From: Bugula neritina
Taxonomy: Eukaryota; Bryozoa; Gymnolaemata; Cheilostomatida; Bugulidae
Length of the DNA: 24,875 nucleotides
Assembly: GCA_964035545.1 (NCBI GenBank)
Contig: CAXIUT010000225.1
Coordinates: 1 to 24,875, forward strand
Direction of reading: 5' to 3'
A model generated the notes under the pieces. The model was not told the DNA's origin, did not search any database, and was given only the letters and a program-made list of their open reading frames with translations. A program made the translations under genes and the position numbers. Of this stretch, positions 1-10,501 are shown in pieces; positions within the stretch are counted from its first letter, which is position 1, and each line of letters opens with the position of its first letter.

Positions 1-81
1 CCCAACCCCAACCCCAACCCCAACCCCAACCCCAACCCCAACCCCAACCCCAACCCCAACCCCAACCCCAACCCCAACCCC
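1..81. repeat. Left telomere, CCCCAA repeats
   Basis: Thirteen-plus perfect CCCCAA units begin at base 1 and stop at 81, followed by unique sequence. This is the C-rich strand expected at the left end of a ciliate macronuclear chromosome. No GGGTTT-type variant units occur, unlike the mixed telomeres known from the Paramecium aurelia group. The first gene starts only 53 nt further in. Confidence 0.97.
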
Positions 82-134
82 TTTCAGAGACATCTTGCTA
101 TTGGGGACAAAGATAAATTAAATAATAAAGTGGA

Positions 135-872
135 ATGGAACTCATATGCCCCATTTGTATGGATAACATGATCGGACCTGTCTCTACGCCTTGTGGTCAT
201 ACATTTTGCTGGCAGTGTCTTGATGAAGCTCTCATTTTATCTTCAGGTACTCTTAAATTAAAAAGCAGTTTGCCCCGTTTGTCGACTTAACATCGAGAAA
301 GTCTTATTTATTCGATGCATTGAACTTTAAGCCATAATAAGAAAGTAGTTATTGATAGACAAAGTTAAATTCGCAAAAATAATCCCTAGATCGAACCAAT
401 CTATAACCGTAGAGTGTAGTTGTTTGAACAATGGTTGTCAAAAAGATATCTGAAAGTTGGTCAAGTTCATGCATCAGATCTGATAGATGTCAAAGATACA
501 TAAGGTATCTGGTGTCCTGCTGTTGTTAAAAATGTTATTAAAAATAATAAAAATGTTTCACTTTTAATTCATTATATTGGATGGAGTACTCTATATGATG
601 AAGTTATCGAGATTGGATCCCAGAGATTAGCCAGCTATCATCTATATACAGGACGGACCAAGTTACCAAGGTATCATTTAGTAGGTTAATCTCAACTTCA
701 AGGCTATGTCTTAGGTTTAGAGGCTGAAGTTGAAGGAAATCAATAAGAAGAGTAAGAAGAAGAGATTGATTTGGTGAGTGAAAGTGAGAGTGAAAGAAGT
801 TAGTAGGAAGTTGAAAGAGAATATTTTATTGAGTCTTCAATACCTATGGAGAGGTGCTATGAGGAATAATGA
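135..872 (+). CDS. RING-finger protein with Tudor/chromo-barrel-like domain
   Basis: Modelled as 227 aa in three exons; introns at 247-268 (22 nt) and 414-445 (32 nt). The N terminus carries a complete C3HC4 RING: C5, C8, C20, H22, C25, C28, C39, C42; the first intron interrupts it just before C39, and only splicing restores the last Cys pair. RING domains usually act as ubiquitin E3 ligases. After about residue 80 comes a stretch with GIWCPAVV, IHYIGW, YDEVIEI and RLASYHLYTGR, resembling the chromo-barrel/Tudor-knot fold that binds histone tails. The C terminus is acidic and E/Q/S rich and stops at TGA 870-872. The combination suggests a chromatin-linked ubiquitin ligase; this is inference. 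It is the most telomere-proximal gene of segment A. Confidence 0.8.
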
Positions 873-1020
873 TCTTTAACAAAGCAATTAAATCATATCA
901 TGAATTCAATATTACTTCTATCTATGAATAAATATTTTTGACTGTTTGATAATTATTGACTTTTTAATTAATATTGATTTTATTCTTTTACTATAATTAA
1001 TTCTTGCAAATAATCAACAA

Positions 1021-1908
1021 ATGGAAATAGTTAAATAAGAAAAAGAAAACCAAGTTTTGCTAAAAAAGACTTAATAATAAAAGGTAGATCAAAATAAACC
1101 TCTTCTTGATAATTTTTTTAAACTACTAGGTATAGGGAGGAAAGAATAAGAATTCAAGATAACCTTTGAATAAATTTTGATTAACCTTAAAGCTAAAAAA
1201 TATAAAAAAGTAGTTGTTTTATCAGGAGATGAAATGAGTTCAGTGATTTCAGACTAAAAAATGAAAAACAGAGGTAAAATATAAGAATAATAATTACCAT
1301 ATTCTGAAGCTATTTTTGAGATAGAATACTTTAAAAAGAATCCTAAACCTTTTATAAAACTTTGTAAAAACAAACTAACTAAATTAAATGAACCAACTAA
1401 TATTCATAACTTTATCAAAAAATTAAATGATAAAGGAATTTTACATATGAATTTAACTCAAAACATTGATGATCTCTAGCTGAAAGCAGATATTCCTCAA
1501 TAAAAAATTATTCAAGTTCAAGGAAACATGAGAAATGTTTATTGTATCGAATGCCTAAAAGAAGCTGATCTAGATTTATGGAAATAAAATATAAAGAAAG
1601 ATTAAATTCTATTGTGCTAAAAATGTTAAGGTTATGTAAAGCCAAATATCACTTTTTTTGGTTAAAGACTTCCTGAAGAATACAAAAGTGCCAATAAAAT
1701 ACTATTTTAAGCTGATTTGATAATAATAATAGATTCTTCTTTACAAAGAGCTCCATTTGCCTTTCTATCTAAAATTATTCCAGATAAAATTCCAATACTA
1801 TAAATAAACCAAGAATAAACTCTTCAAAAAAATAAAAATAAAGCATGTATATCAGGAAAAATTGAATAAAATATCAAGATGATAATGTAAAAGCTTTAAT
1901 GGTTGTGA
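1021..1908 (+). CDS. SIR2-like protein, probably catalytically dead
   Basis: Intronless, 295 aa, about the length of a class I (SIRT2-type) sirtuin core. Family landmarks in order: LPYSEAIFEIEYFKKNP, TQNID at 146-150, a zinc ribbon C175-x2-C178 and C199-x2-C202, VKPNITFFGQRLP, APFAFL. Sirtuins remove acyl groups from lysine using NAD. The residues needed for that are changed: the NAD-binding GAGIS loop is SGDEMSS at 68-74, the DFR motif reads DQKM, the catalytic His of the HG motif is Q167 (VQGN), and GTSL reads DSSL. The zinc site and fold motifs remain and the frame is clean over 888 nt, so this looks like a maintained pseudoenzyme rather than a broken gene. It lies 148 nt after the RING gene and 64 nt before the TBC gene, all on the same strand. 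Confidence 0.85.
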
Positions 1909-1972
1909 TATCTATAAAATCTAACCCTTTATTAATATAATATCAATATCAGTATTAAAGTACAAAATAATT

Positions 1973-3797
1973 ATGCAAGCATATTAATAATAGCGAAACC
2001 TCTAAGCATAAATAACTTCTAACATTGAAAATTTATAACAATTTTATGGTCTTAACCCAATCAACTCATTAAAACACCTGGTCGATATTATTCTTGATCC
2101 TAAAAGATCATAATAATTATTCAAACAACGCAACATAACCGTCTCATCGATTTTTCAATCGAGAAAAGATCCATAATAAATCAATAAAGAACATATCATT
2201 CTGTTTGCCAATAAATATACCTATGAAAAACTCGTATAAAAGTTTCCTAAACCCAGAGGATAAACCAACAGAATGCTCATCAACATCCTCTAACAAAAAC
2301 TCTCAAAATAAACTATTAATAGCCATCAAACCAGAAAAAATATCTGGCTACTTGCCTCAGGAGCACGCTTCAATCTTCTCCACCACAAAGGTCTATATCA
2401 ACAGTTACTAGAATATGATAACTACCCAGATTACTTCATTAGATCAATAAAGCAGGACATCAGCCGGACAGTAGCCAAAAGTCAAACTTCTTAAGCATAG
2501 TTATAATCTCTTTTTAATGTTCTAATTGCCTTTTCAAGAAGAAATCCTTTTGTAGGTTACTGCCAAGGTCTCAATTTCGTTGCTTATTTTTTACTAACTA
2601 TGCAATTCAGCGAATAAGAGTCATTCTGGTTATTAAGTAATATCATATAAAGTGTTATTCCCATGGATTATTACACCAATATGATAGGTGTAGTCTGTGA
2701 TCAACAAGTATTTTTAGCTATTCTTAACAAATTACACCCAGCTATTACTAAAAAATTCGACTAAGTTGGCCTTGATCCATCAGTGCTATCAATTGAATGG
2801 TTTGTTTGCCTTTTTACTTCGTCTCTACCTTTCTATGTAAATTATTTCTCATATAGCTAGTAAAAGTAGTTTGGGATAGATTGCTTATCGAAGGTCCAAG
2901 AGCATTTATCAAAACAGGTATTATTATCATGAGTCACTTTAAATAACAAATATTACAAGTTACTTAATTTCGTATATTTATCATAATATAGATTAAATTA
3001 TATTACTTCTTTAGAAAGGTACTAAACAGTTGACTCTTCCATAATCATAGTTCAACCTTCTTTTCTAAAACTTTTACATCAACCGTTAGGGTTTAATTCT
3101 AGCTCGTACTCTCTATCGCTAGTATCATCTCAAATAAAAACTATCTGATAAACTAGCCAACAGGAAAAGGAGTCCATCAATAAGTGAATGTAATCCAAAA
3201 TGGCCAATTTGTTTAGATACTCTTTAAAAGAATCGAAGACTTAGATAAGAAACAGATATTTGGATATTTAGACAAGGATAGCCTCCAAAAATGGATCCTC
3301 AATATTTACTTAAAACTCAAATCAATTCAACTACGAATAATTAACGTCGTAATTTAAAACCTATCTTAATTAGTCAAAATTTTTAATAATTTGCCAAACT
3401 CAAACCAATTCGATAGTAAAATTAATCCCTCTTTGTTACATAAAACTTTTCAGCATCAAAATATGACAATTTATTCATTTAATAAAGCAGTGACAATAAA
3501 ACTTTAAATATCGGAAGAATGAATCATATTTGCCAAGAAGTAAAGCAATTAAAGGAGCTAAAATAGAAATAGAATAAGAAAGATCCAAGAAGAAGAAGTT
3601 TAATTGTAGTTGAGTAAAATAAAGATAATACTCTTAAAAATTAGAATATAAAGAAAATGATTCATTTTAGTTAATAAAATTAATAAAAAGAATAATAAAT
3701 GTTAAAGAGATCACAGACTGTACTATTTTTCTCTAAATTTTTAAATGATAATACGGAATTGTCCAATATAATAATTCCATCAACTAAAAATAATTGA
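1973..3797 (+). CDS. TBC-domain Rab GTPase-activating protein
   Basis: Modelled as 594 aa, with 20-nt introns at 2837-2856 and 2972-2991. The TBC domain spans roughly residues 105-340. Both catalytic fingers are present: the arginine finger IKQDISR (D162, R165) and the glutamine finger YCQG (Y196, Q198). Other family blocks are IWLLASGAR, GLNFVAYFLL, ESFWLLSNII, DQQVF and VVWDRLLIEGPRAFIKT, the last restored only by removing the first intron. Such proteins speed GTP hydrolysis by Rab GTPases and so control membrane traffic. The C-terminal 200 residues are low complexity, rich in Q, N and K, with no domain recognised. The second intron is supported only by frame continuity and GT..AG, so the C-terminal third is less certain than the TBC core. 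Confidence 0.88.
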
Positions 3798-3951
3798 TAT
3801 CAGATAATTTTAATGACAAAATCATATAAAATGACATAAATTATTAATTATTATCAATCAAATAACTTTTATTCAATCATCTAAATCTAGATTAATTATT
3901 ATATCAGTTATCATGTCATAATTAGATATTAATGCAAATCAAACAATACAA

Positions 3952-5157
3952 TCATTGCTCTTGTTTTAACATCAATCCATAGTTTACCACATTTTTATGT
4001 CTCAAAGCCTCATTGATTTCTTTTATAGGAATATTCTTCTTCAAATCTTCTTTCATCTCAACATCTCCTGCCTTCTTTATCGCAGGATCAACAATTGGAA
4101 ACAACTAAGGATTACGTGCCTGCATTCTATTCATCTCCAATAGTCCTCCCAAAGCATAAGCTTTAGCATCATAGTCCAATCTAGTATTCGGCTAGGCACC
4201 CACTCGATCATATCTAGTCGTTACTTGATCCCTAAAAGTAGATAAATTAACATCTACATTGCTCTCATTTATGCGAGTATAATCGATAGGATAAGGATTG
4301 GGATTTGGTCCTAGTCTTTCAGGATAAAATCCAGGTCTATCTAGATGCTTTTCTGCATGAACATGACCAACAGGTCCAGTAGGATATTGAGTTTGAGAGA
4401 AGTTATTGAATTGTCTTTCATCTTGATAAGGATATAACACAGTTTAAAATCCAATGCTATTTCTATTGGCATGTCTTGCTCTTCTTTTATGAAATTGCAT
4501 ATAACCATCATGAGAAGGTTTTAAATGATTTTGATAGTGTTCCTCTAAAGCCTATCCTTCAGCTTTATTCAAATCTTATTTAGAAAGATACCTTTTCTGA
4601 GATATTTTAGTTTATGCAAAAAAACCTACTGAAGAAGTCTCTCTAGGACTCAAAATAGAATAATTTCTAGTATGTTTAGTATCTCCAAATGAATTCTAAT
4701 AACCTTTACTTTTAGAATTCAAATACAAAGAACTCCTCATTGGTTTTACTTGTTCTTTTAAACCTTAGCGCATTGATGTACATGAAGCTCTCATTTTCAG
4801 ATCATGATCTTGAGTAAGTATAGGATGTTTTTAACATACTTAAAATTCTACTATTGCTTTTTTCGTATATTTTTATTTTTTAGAAAAAGACCATGAAGGA
4901 CTACGATTTTTGCCATTATTATGATTAGGATGATATAAAAATTACCCACTTGGAGATGTTATGGAAAATCTAAGATTACCTCTTTTTTATCGAGATATAG
5001 ATGAAAAACCTGAAGTAGATGATTTAATTTTTTTTGGTACAGCTGGTTCACTTTAAACATAAGGAGGATGAGCTGGTGAACTATCATGATAGAATGTTTG
5101 ATCACACAATTTAGCTGATCTAGAAAAATTAGGCCGAGTTGGTGTTTTTAACTTCAT
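3952..5157 (-). CDS. Unknown conserved-looking 401-aa protein
   Basis: A single open frame of 402 codons under the ciliate code runs from ATG (complement of 5155-5157) to TGA (complement of 3952-3954) with many in-frame TAA/TAG glutamines. I do not recognise a family. The N-terminal half is basic and rich in S, P and K (PTRPNFSRSAK, SSPAHPPYVQSEPAVPKK). The C-terminal half, from about 240, is composition-balanced with many Y, N, P and R (YPTGPVGHVHAEKHLDRPGF, LGPNPNPYPIDYTRINE) and looks folded or filament-binding. There is no signal peptide or membrane segment. This proline/tyrosine style resembles ciliary or cortical microtubule-associated proteins, but that is only an impression. It is convergent with the TBC gene and divergent from the gene at 5280, sharing a 122-bp upstream region. 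Confidence 0.75.
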
Positions 5158-5279
5158 CGATAAATTTATTTATATAAACTTATTTTATTTATCTTTTAAG
5201 AAAGAGAATTATTCTGATATTAATATCTAAAGTAATAGCTAGAAACGAGAAAGTTACAAAAAAATTAATTAATTTAAAT

Positions 5280-6127
5280 ATGATTCCAAAAATATCTAAA
5301 AGATTACTACATAGCCCAAGATACTATTGTTCGACTAATTTCGTTCCAAAACTTTATGGAAACAACAAATCTGTCGTATCTTTATCTCAATGGTGGAACG
5401 GATAACTTCCTAATCCACCTGATTACTATGTCAGATAAAATTTTGATGCCTAAATAAGTTCAAACTGGACACTAGGAAATGGTATTTTTAGAGTAGTTTT
5501 CTAAGCCTGTCTTAATGATCCCTCTATGGACATAAATATCAACCATTTGAAAAGAAGTGCATCATTGAATAAACTTATTCAGTTGTCAGCTTCATAGAAA
5601 TAAAAATTAGTAGATAATCCATCAACCATCATCATTGTAAGAATTAAGTCATATAGCAACCTACTTTTTCAGTTGATCATACATAAAATAATGAACAAAT
5701 AACTAAAAACATGCTATAAATCGATAAACTTTTTCAACAGGCAGTGGGACTTAAAATATCATATCTGATCAATAATTAAGCTTTAAAACAACCTTCTTAC
5801 ATTCAATAACTCACAAAAAGATTCAAAGCTGTTAGTGCAGATGTTGCCCTCAATGGATAAAAATTGGCTGATATCGTATTTTAACATGGACATCGACTTT
5901 AACATGTATTCTATTCTTCTCCTTTTTAAAAAGACGTGCCACAAGCTGATTTCTAGCAAGTTTTAGCAGCTATGCTAGCAGTTGACTACAAAGGAAAACT
6001 CATTCTTTCAGGAGGAAAAGAATACTAAAATGAAATAAAAGCCTTTGAATAAGCAACTAAAAAAACAGGATTTTCATCTAAATTAGAGTTTTCACTTCAA
6101 ACTGATGGATGGTATACCATGATTTGA
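5280..6127 (+). CDS. Unknown protein with mitochondrial-like N terminus
   Basis: Modelled as 275 aa: exon 5280-5636, a 20-nt intron at 5637-5656 (GTAAG..ATAG), exon 5657-6127, both phase 0. The first 20 residues (MIPKISKRLLHSPRYYCSTN) are basic, hydroxylated and free of acid residues, as in mitochondrial presequences. No domain is recognised. Visible stretches are SLSQWWNGQLPNPPDYYVR, LAAMLAVDYKGKLILSGG and SKLEFSLQTDGWYTMI. Without splicing the frame shifts into low-quality sequence, so the intron is well supported. It is divergently transcribed from the 401-aa gene. A mitochondrial protein without a recognisable family, for example a lineage-specific ribosomal or respiratory subunit, is one possibility, not shown. 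Confidence 0.7.
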
Positions 6128-6910
6128 TATTATACTTATTTTTAACAATTTATAAATCCATTCTAGTCAAAAACAAATATTTTTGATCTTTATGAAATCA
6201 TTTCGAGCTATTATCTTAAATTTATTCATTGGAAAATATGTATAATTATATTATAATTTTCATCAAATCATCTAATAAAGTTAATATATGATAATTTTAT
6301 CAATATTCTAAGAAAAAAAAAATTAATCAATATCTAAAATATCTGTAATAAATTATTTTAAGTAAGTCGAATTAATAGAATATGTCAAAAAAAAAGCATA
6401 AATAAATAATATATTTTGAAAAAAATTGAATTGCTATCAAATATTGAGTTAATTCGTATTAATCTTTAAAATTGATCATATTTTCTAATTAATAATATAA
6501 AATAACAATGAAAGGAGTAAAATTATTGAAAAAACTAAAATTATATATAATTGTTTGGTTAGAGCATAAATGGATTTTCAAAATAATAAAAATCTTTTTA
6601 TTTTATCTTTTTTTTTACGAATGTATTTTGATATTTTTTTATATAATTTATATTATAAAAGTTGAAATTATTTATATTTTATATTTTGATAGAATAAAAG
6701 TGGTAAAATTATTGAATAATAATAATAAAGATGGATATTAAATAAGCTGAACAATAAAATCTTTATTTGTAAAGAAGATATAAAAAAGTAAATTTCGTAA
6801 GATTTCTCACAAAGTAAATCGTTTAAAATATGAATAAAGAAACCATTCAAGATATCATAGTAAAAAATAATTTCAATTTTTTTAAAACATAACATCTTTA
6901 TATCTCTTCA
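6128..6910. other. AT-rich intergenic stretch, no convincing gene
   Basis: About 780 bp of very AT-rich sequence. A plus-strand frame of 80 codons (6508-6750) exists but is almost wholly I, K, L, F, Y and N, as expected from base composition, and I do not call it. A short motif, GTAAAATTATTGAA, occurs near 6517 and again near 6702; its meaning is unknown. Nothing else is seen. Confidence 0.5.
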
Positions 6911-7567
6911 ATGCCTAATAAATATCTAATTAAATTATTTTAAATTATTAGTTAACTATATTCTATAATGCATACAATTTTTCTTTGGAATTGTCGTCCA
7001 AAATAATCCTTTTTTAATAAATTCAATGAACTTCCTTGGAAAAAACTCAGAATATTTCTAACTAACTGTAGAATAGGAAATAATATAGGTAAATATTTAT
7101 CAAATATGCCTCTAGATAGAATTGTCTAATTAAGACTAGCTTCTGAATTGATAAATAATCAAGGTTTAAAATAGTTGCATAAAATTAATCTTCCAAACAT
7201 ACATTCTCTATTTTTCAATAACTTAAATATAACGATTGATGGTCTTAAATTATTCAAAAAAAGGCCCAAAACTTATTTCAAAATGTTTGGCTGTTCTCAA
7301 CAGTTAGGTTTTTAAATCTTTTTTTAAGTTAAATAACTTATGCATTTTATTAATTTTAAGAAAACCTTAGATAGTGTAATAAACTTTGTGATGGGAAAAG
7401 AAAGTTCCGTTTTTATTTATCTTTGTCATATAGCTAAAATCACTCTACCTAAAAAAACAAACCCTTATTTGTTATTTGCAAGTTTATAAAGTAAAACAAT
7501 TTAAGATAAAATTACCTTCATTAATAAAAAAGTTCTTGAAATAATTCAAAATAAAATTGATACTTGA
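6911..7567 (+). CDS. Unknown basic protein, 218 aa
   Basis: A continuous frame from ATG 6911 to TGA 7565-7567 gives 218 aa with balanced composition, unlike the AT-driven frames on either side. It is basic, with hydrophobic patches and several Cys and Trp residues (FLWNCRPKQ, ELPWKKLRIFLTNCRIGNNI, KTYFKMFGCSQQLGFQ). No domain is recognised and there is no clear signal peptide. Several internal ATGs (for example after LYSI) could be the true start. The size and charge would fit a mitochondrial ribosomal or RNA-binding protein, but no motif shows this. It converges on the gene at 7883-8919. Confidence 0.55.
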
Positions 7568-7882
7568 TTTATAATTTTGATATTTATTTTTAGTTTTTAT
7601 ATTTTTCCATAAAATATGTTTCTTAGAAAATAAAAATATACTTTTTTTTATGATTCATTTGTTAAACCCATTATATTTTTCATATAAAATAAAATAAAAT
7701 AAAATATTTTACGAAAATAGTTTTTATACCAAAATTAATAGTATTTATAAATAATTCAAAATTGAAAATTAAAATATCATATATTCCATAAATTTACTTC
7801 TTTGGTTAGCAATGAATTTTTGAAAAAATAATATCTTAAAAATTAAAAGGAAATAAATAAATTAGAATAAATAATCTGATAA
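7568..7882. other. Intergenic region between convergent genes
   Basis: About 315 bp, strongly AT-rich, with runs of T and the short tandem AAAAT units near 7690. It lies between the 3' ends of two convergent genes and presumably holds their polyadenylation signals. No ORF, RNA gene or repeat of note is seen. Confidence 0.5.
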
Positions 7883-8919
7883 TCATTCAGATCGATCGCC
7901 TTTTTCACGATTGTTTTAATCTTCTGACTTTTTGTTTGGTTTAAATTCAAAGAAATTCATTTTTCCTCGTGCTTTGATTTTTTTTATGTTTTATTCAAAG
8001 AATTATTTATCATTAGGTAATTATTATCTTTTAAAAAACTCCATCATATATTGCTCTAAATCTTAATCTTAATCTTAATCTTCCTACTCACTATTGAATG
8101 GGATATAAAAATTCTTTTTTTCTTGGTTCATCTCATACAATTATTAAGAAGAATATTATTTTTCTATTTTTTATTTTGCTTCTTTAGATTTTGACTTTAA
8201 GATCTCAATAAAATCCGAATTTCTTTCTTTAATAATATTATCATCATAGTTGGAGATAAATGACTACTGACCTTTATCTTCATATTTATCACTGTTACCT
8301 AAATGCAGGTTTAATTAAGGCTATCTAGTCTTGTAATTTTTTTACTCTTCATTCTTTCTCATATTTTTAAAGATGCGTCCTTCAACATTTCTTTGTCTTT
8401 GATTTATCTGGGTATTTTTTTTGATTTTTTTAAATCTTGATAAAGGAATATGGACATTTAGTTAGGATTTTATTTTATTTTGTTTTCCAAAGCCTCGAAA
8501 GCAAAAAAAGACCTTAGATTTCTTACAAGTGTTGAGATATCTATTCCTTATCTTTATCTTCCCTTCAAAAAATATTCATTTAACTCAGTGTGTATTCGAC
8601 GATTGAATGATTTTATGACTAAAAACTTCAGATCAAGCTTCAAATCAAAGTAACCAAGGAATGTTAAATCTTTTTAGAAACCTATAAAAGTACTTTTGGC
8701 CCATTCGAAACTATCCTGACTTATATATGATTTACTTTAGAACTATACCCATATATGACTAGAATATTTGTTGGTTCCTCACTAAGAATGCTTTTAAGAT
8801 TAAGTTTATCATCTTTGTCAAGGTCTGAAGACTAATCTAACACCGATAAAGGTGTCTTTTCTTACATAAAATTTAAATTATTGATAGCTGAAGCTAGTGA
8901 AGTTAGTCTAAATCTCCAT
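7883..8919 (-). CDS. Unknown charged, Q/N/K-rich protein
   Basis: Modelled as 317 aa in four exons; introns (complement) at 8832-8865 (34 nt), 8720-8748 (29 nt) and 8436-8455 (20 nt). All phases close and the summed exons are a multiple of three. The middle region (about 45-140) looks folded: NILVIYG, FEWAKSTFIGFQKDLTFLG, VIKSFNRRIHTELNEYFLKG. The C-terminal half is highly charged and low complexity, with an EDQDQDQDLEQ repeat (8055-8090) and a basic/acidic end. No family is recognised. If the first intron is not used, translation could begin at ATG 8865-8867 instead. The donor of the third intron is GTCC, less typical than GTA, so that junction is the weakest. Confidence 0.55.
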
Positions 8920-9242
8920 TTCTTATAGTAATATATAAATTATAAAATTTAATATCTTTAAAATTAAGAATAAACTAATCTTTTGGAAATGATTGAAAGA
9001 AAAAAATAGTTCTGGAGTTTGAATTAAGAGATAAATCTTCTAAATATTTTATCAAATAGAAAATATTGTTTTTGTTAATTTAAATATAATTTTGTTAATT
9101 TAAATATGATTTTGCTTTGCTAAAGTTGAAGCTGAAGATAGTTGTAATATTATTTTATACTTTGATTCATAAAAAGTAAGAAATAATTGTTTTCATAATT
9201 AATAATCTTTGAATATTTATTTATTATTAATCAACTTTTGCA
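8920..9242. other. Divergent intergenic region, shared promoter area
   Basis: About 320 bp of AT-rich DNA between two divergently transcribed genes, so it must contain both promoters. The only distinct structure is the 20-bp tandem duplication at 9071-9110. No ORF is supported. Confidence 0.5.
9071..9110. repeat. Two-copy 20-bp tandem repeat
   Basis: The unit TTTGTTAATTTAAATATAAT at 9071-9090 is repeated directly at 9091-9110 with a single change (A to G near the end). It contains the palindrome TTAATTTAAAT-like core. It sits about 130-170 bp upstream of the E1-like gene. Confidence 0.8.
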
Positions 9243-10442
9243 ATGAATCAAATGAATGATAGATAAAATCTTGATAAAAACTTCATAGGAGGGCCATTCG
9301 ATAGACAAGTTCGAATATAAGATTGGGATCAATAGATCCTTAAAAAACAATCAGTCTTTATCATGGGTGTAGGAGGATTAGGTTCAGTTGTTGCGATCAA
9401 CCTCTTGAGACTAGGAATAGGTAAATTATTTCTTGTTGACTATGACGTAGTTGATATTCATAACTTAAATAGACAACTTATCTTTTCTAAGGCTGATGTT
9501 GGTAAACCAAAAGTATAAGCTGCTAGGGATAATTTATAATTTCACAAAATAATTGATACTTAAATAGAAATTTTTCATGGTAATGCACTAACTAACTGGG
9601 AAATAATCGTTTCTTTTGCTAAAAAATCAACTTTTATCTATAATTGTATTGATTGGGGAGATAAATTTGATCTAGCTGTTTCTACTCTCTGCCTTAAATT
9701 AAAAATACCTCTGGTTATGGGAGGAACCTTTAGCACTTCACTTACAGTTGACTTCTTTCCTGAAAAAGGAAAACCTTGTTATCTATGTACTGAAATGATC
9801 ATGGAAGCTCCCTAAGTATGCAAAACTATAAAGCCTGATACAATACTCGAAATGAAAGATATATCTTTTTTACCTAAAAACAACAATCCTATTAGTAGAT
9901 CTAGCGCTGTAGTTTGTACGATATGTGGGTAATTTATGACTAGTCATTTGCTAAACTGGCTATTTTTGTCTGAATAAAAACCATACAAAGCTAGTAGAAT
10001 TATCTTCTACCATAATACTTTTTAGATTGTTAAATTTTAGTTAGAATAATTCAAAAAATGTCCATATTGCTTTACTCCTTAATAAATTTAAGAAGAAATC
10101 AAAAGAGAAGCTGCAAGAGCTCTTAAGAAAAAAGAATAATAATAGGCTAAAAAGAAATAAGAAGAAGAGCTTAAGAAAAAGGAATAAGAATAAAAATCTA
10201 AAGAAACTTAAAAAGAATCTTAAATAAAGGATTAAATCAAAGAAGAAGATAGAAATTTAAAGCCTGAATAAAACAGCGAAAAAGAAATAAAATAAAAATA
10301 AAAAATTAATTCTGAAGATAAAGGAGATTAAATAATCCAGAATTAAGAATAGATAATTTAAAAAAATGAATAGTAACCTTAAAAAATTGAAAAAGTATCC
10401 TAAAATATTGAAAATTAGTCATAAAAAAAGGTAGATTCTTGA
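9243..10442 (+). CDS. E1/ThiF-like adenylating enzyme with coiled-coil tail
   Basis: Intronless, 399 aa. Residues about 15-285 form a ThiF/MoeB/UBA5-type domain: FDRQVRIQDWDQQ at the start, the ATP loop GVGGLGS at 42-48, DYDVVDIHNLNRQ with the conserved N74-L-N-R-Q78, and a zinc site made of C179-x2-C182 and C273-x2-C276. These enzymes adenylate the C-terminal glycine of a ubiquitin-like protein or sulfur carrier. A candidate catalytic Cys is in APQVCKTIKPD shortly after the first zinc pair, but its alignment with UBA5 or MOCS3 cannot be settled by eye. An extra CTIC pair lies before the last helix. From about 285 the protein becomes a 115-residue K/E/Q coiled-coil-like tail, not usual for UBA5, MoeB or MOCS3. 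Target unknown. The gene converges on the PDI gene with a 59-bp gap. Confidence 0.85.
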
Positions 10443-10501
10443 TTTATTCCTATTTATTTAAATCAAAATAACAAATATATATTTAATAATTTCATGGACA
10501 A

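Noticed and set aside
5637-5656. Could the 20-nt elements be leftover internal eliminated sequences (TA-bounded) instead of introns?
   Set aside because: They have GT..AG ends and not TA..TA boundaries, and removing them joins conserved coding sequence, as expected of introns.
6508-6750. 80-codon plus frame, very rich in I, K, L, F and Y
   Set aside because: Composition matches the local base bias on both strands; no start context, homology or splice support.
8055-8090. Repeated TCTTAA units that resemble a degenerate telomere-like repeat
   Set aside because: They encode a Q-D repeat inside the minus-strand gene, in frame, and do not match GGGGTT.
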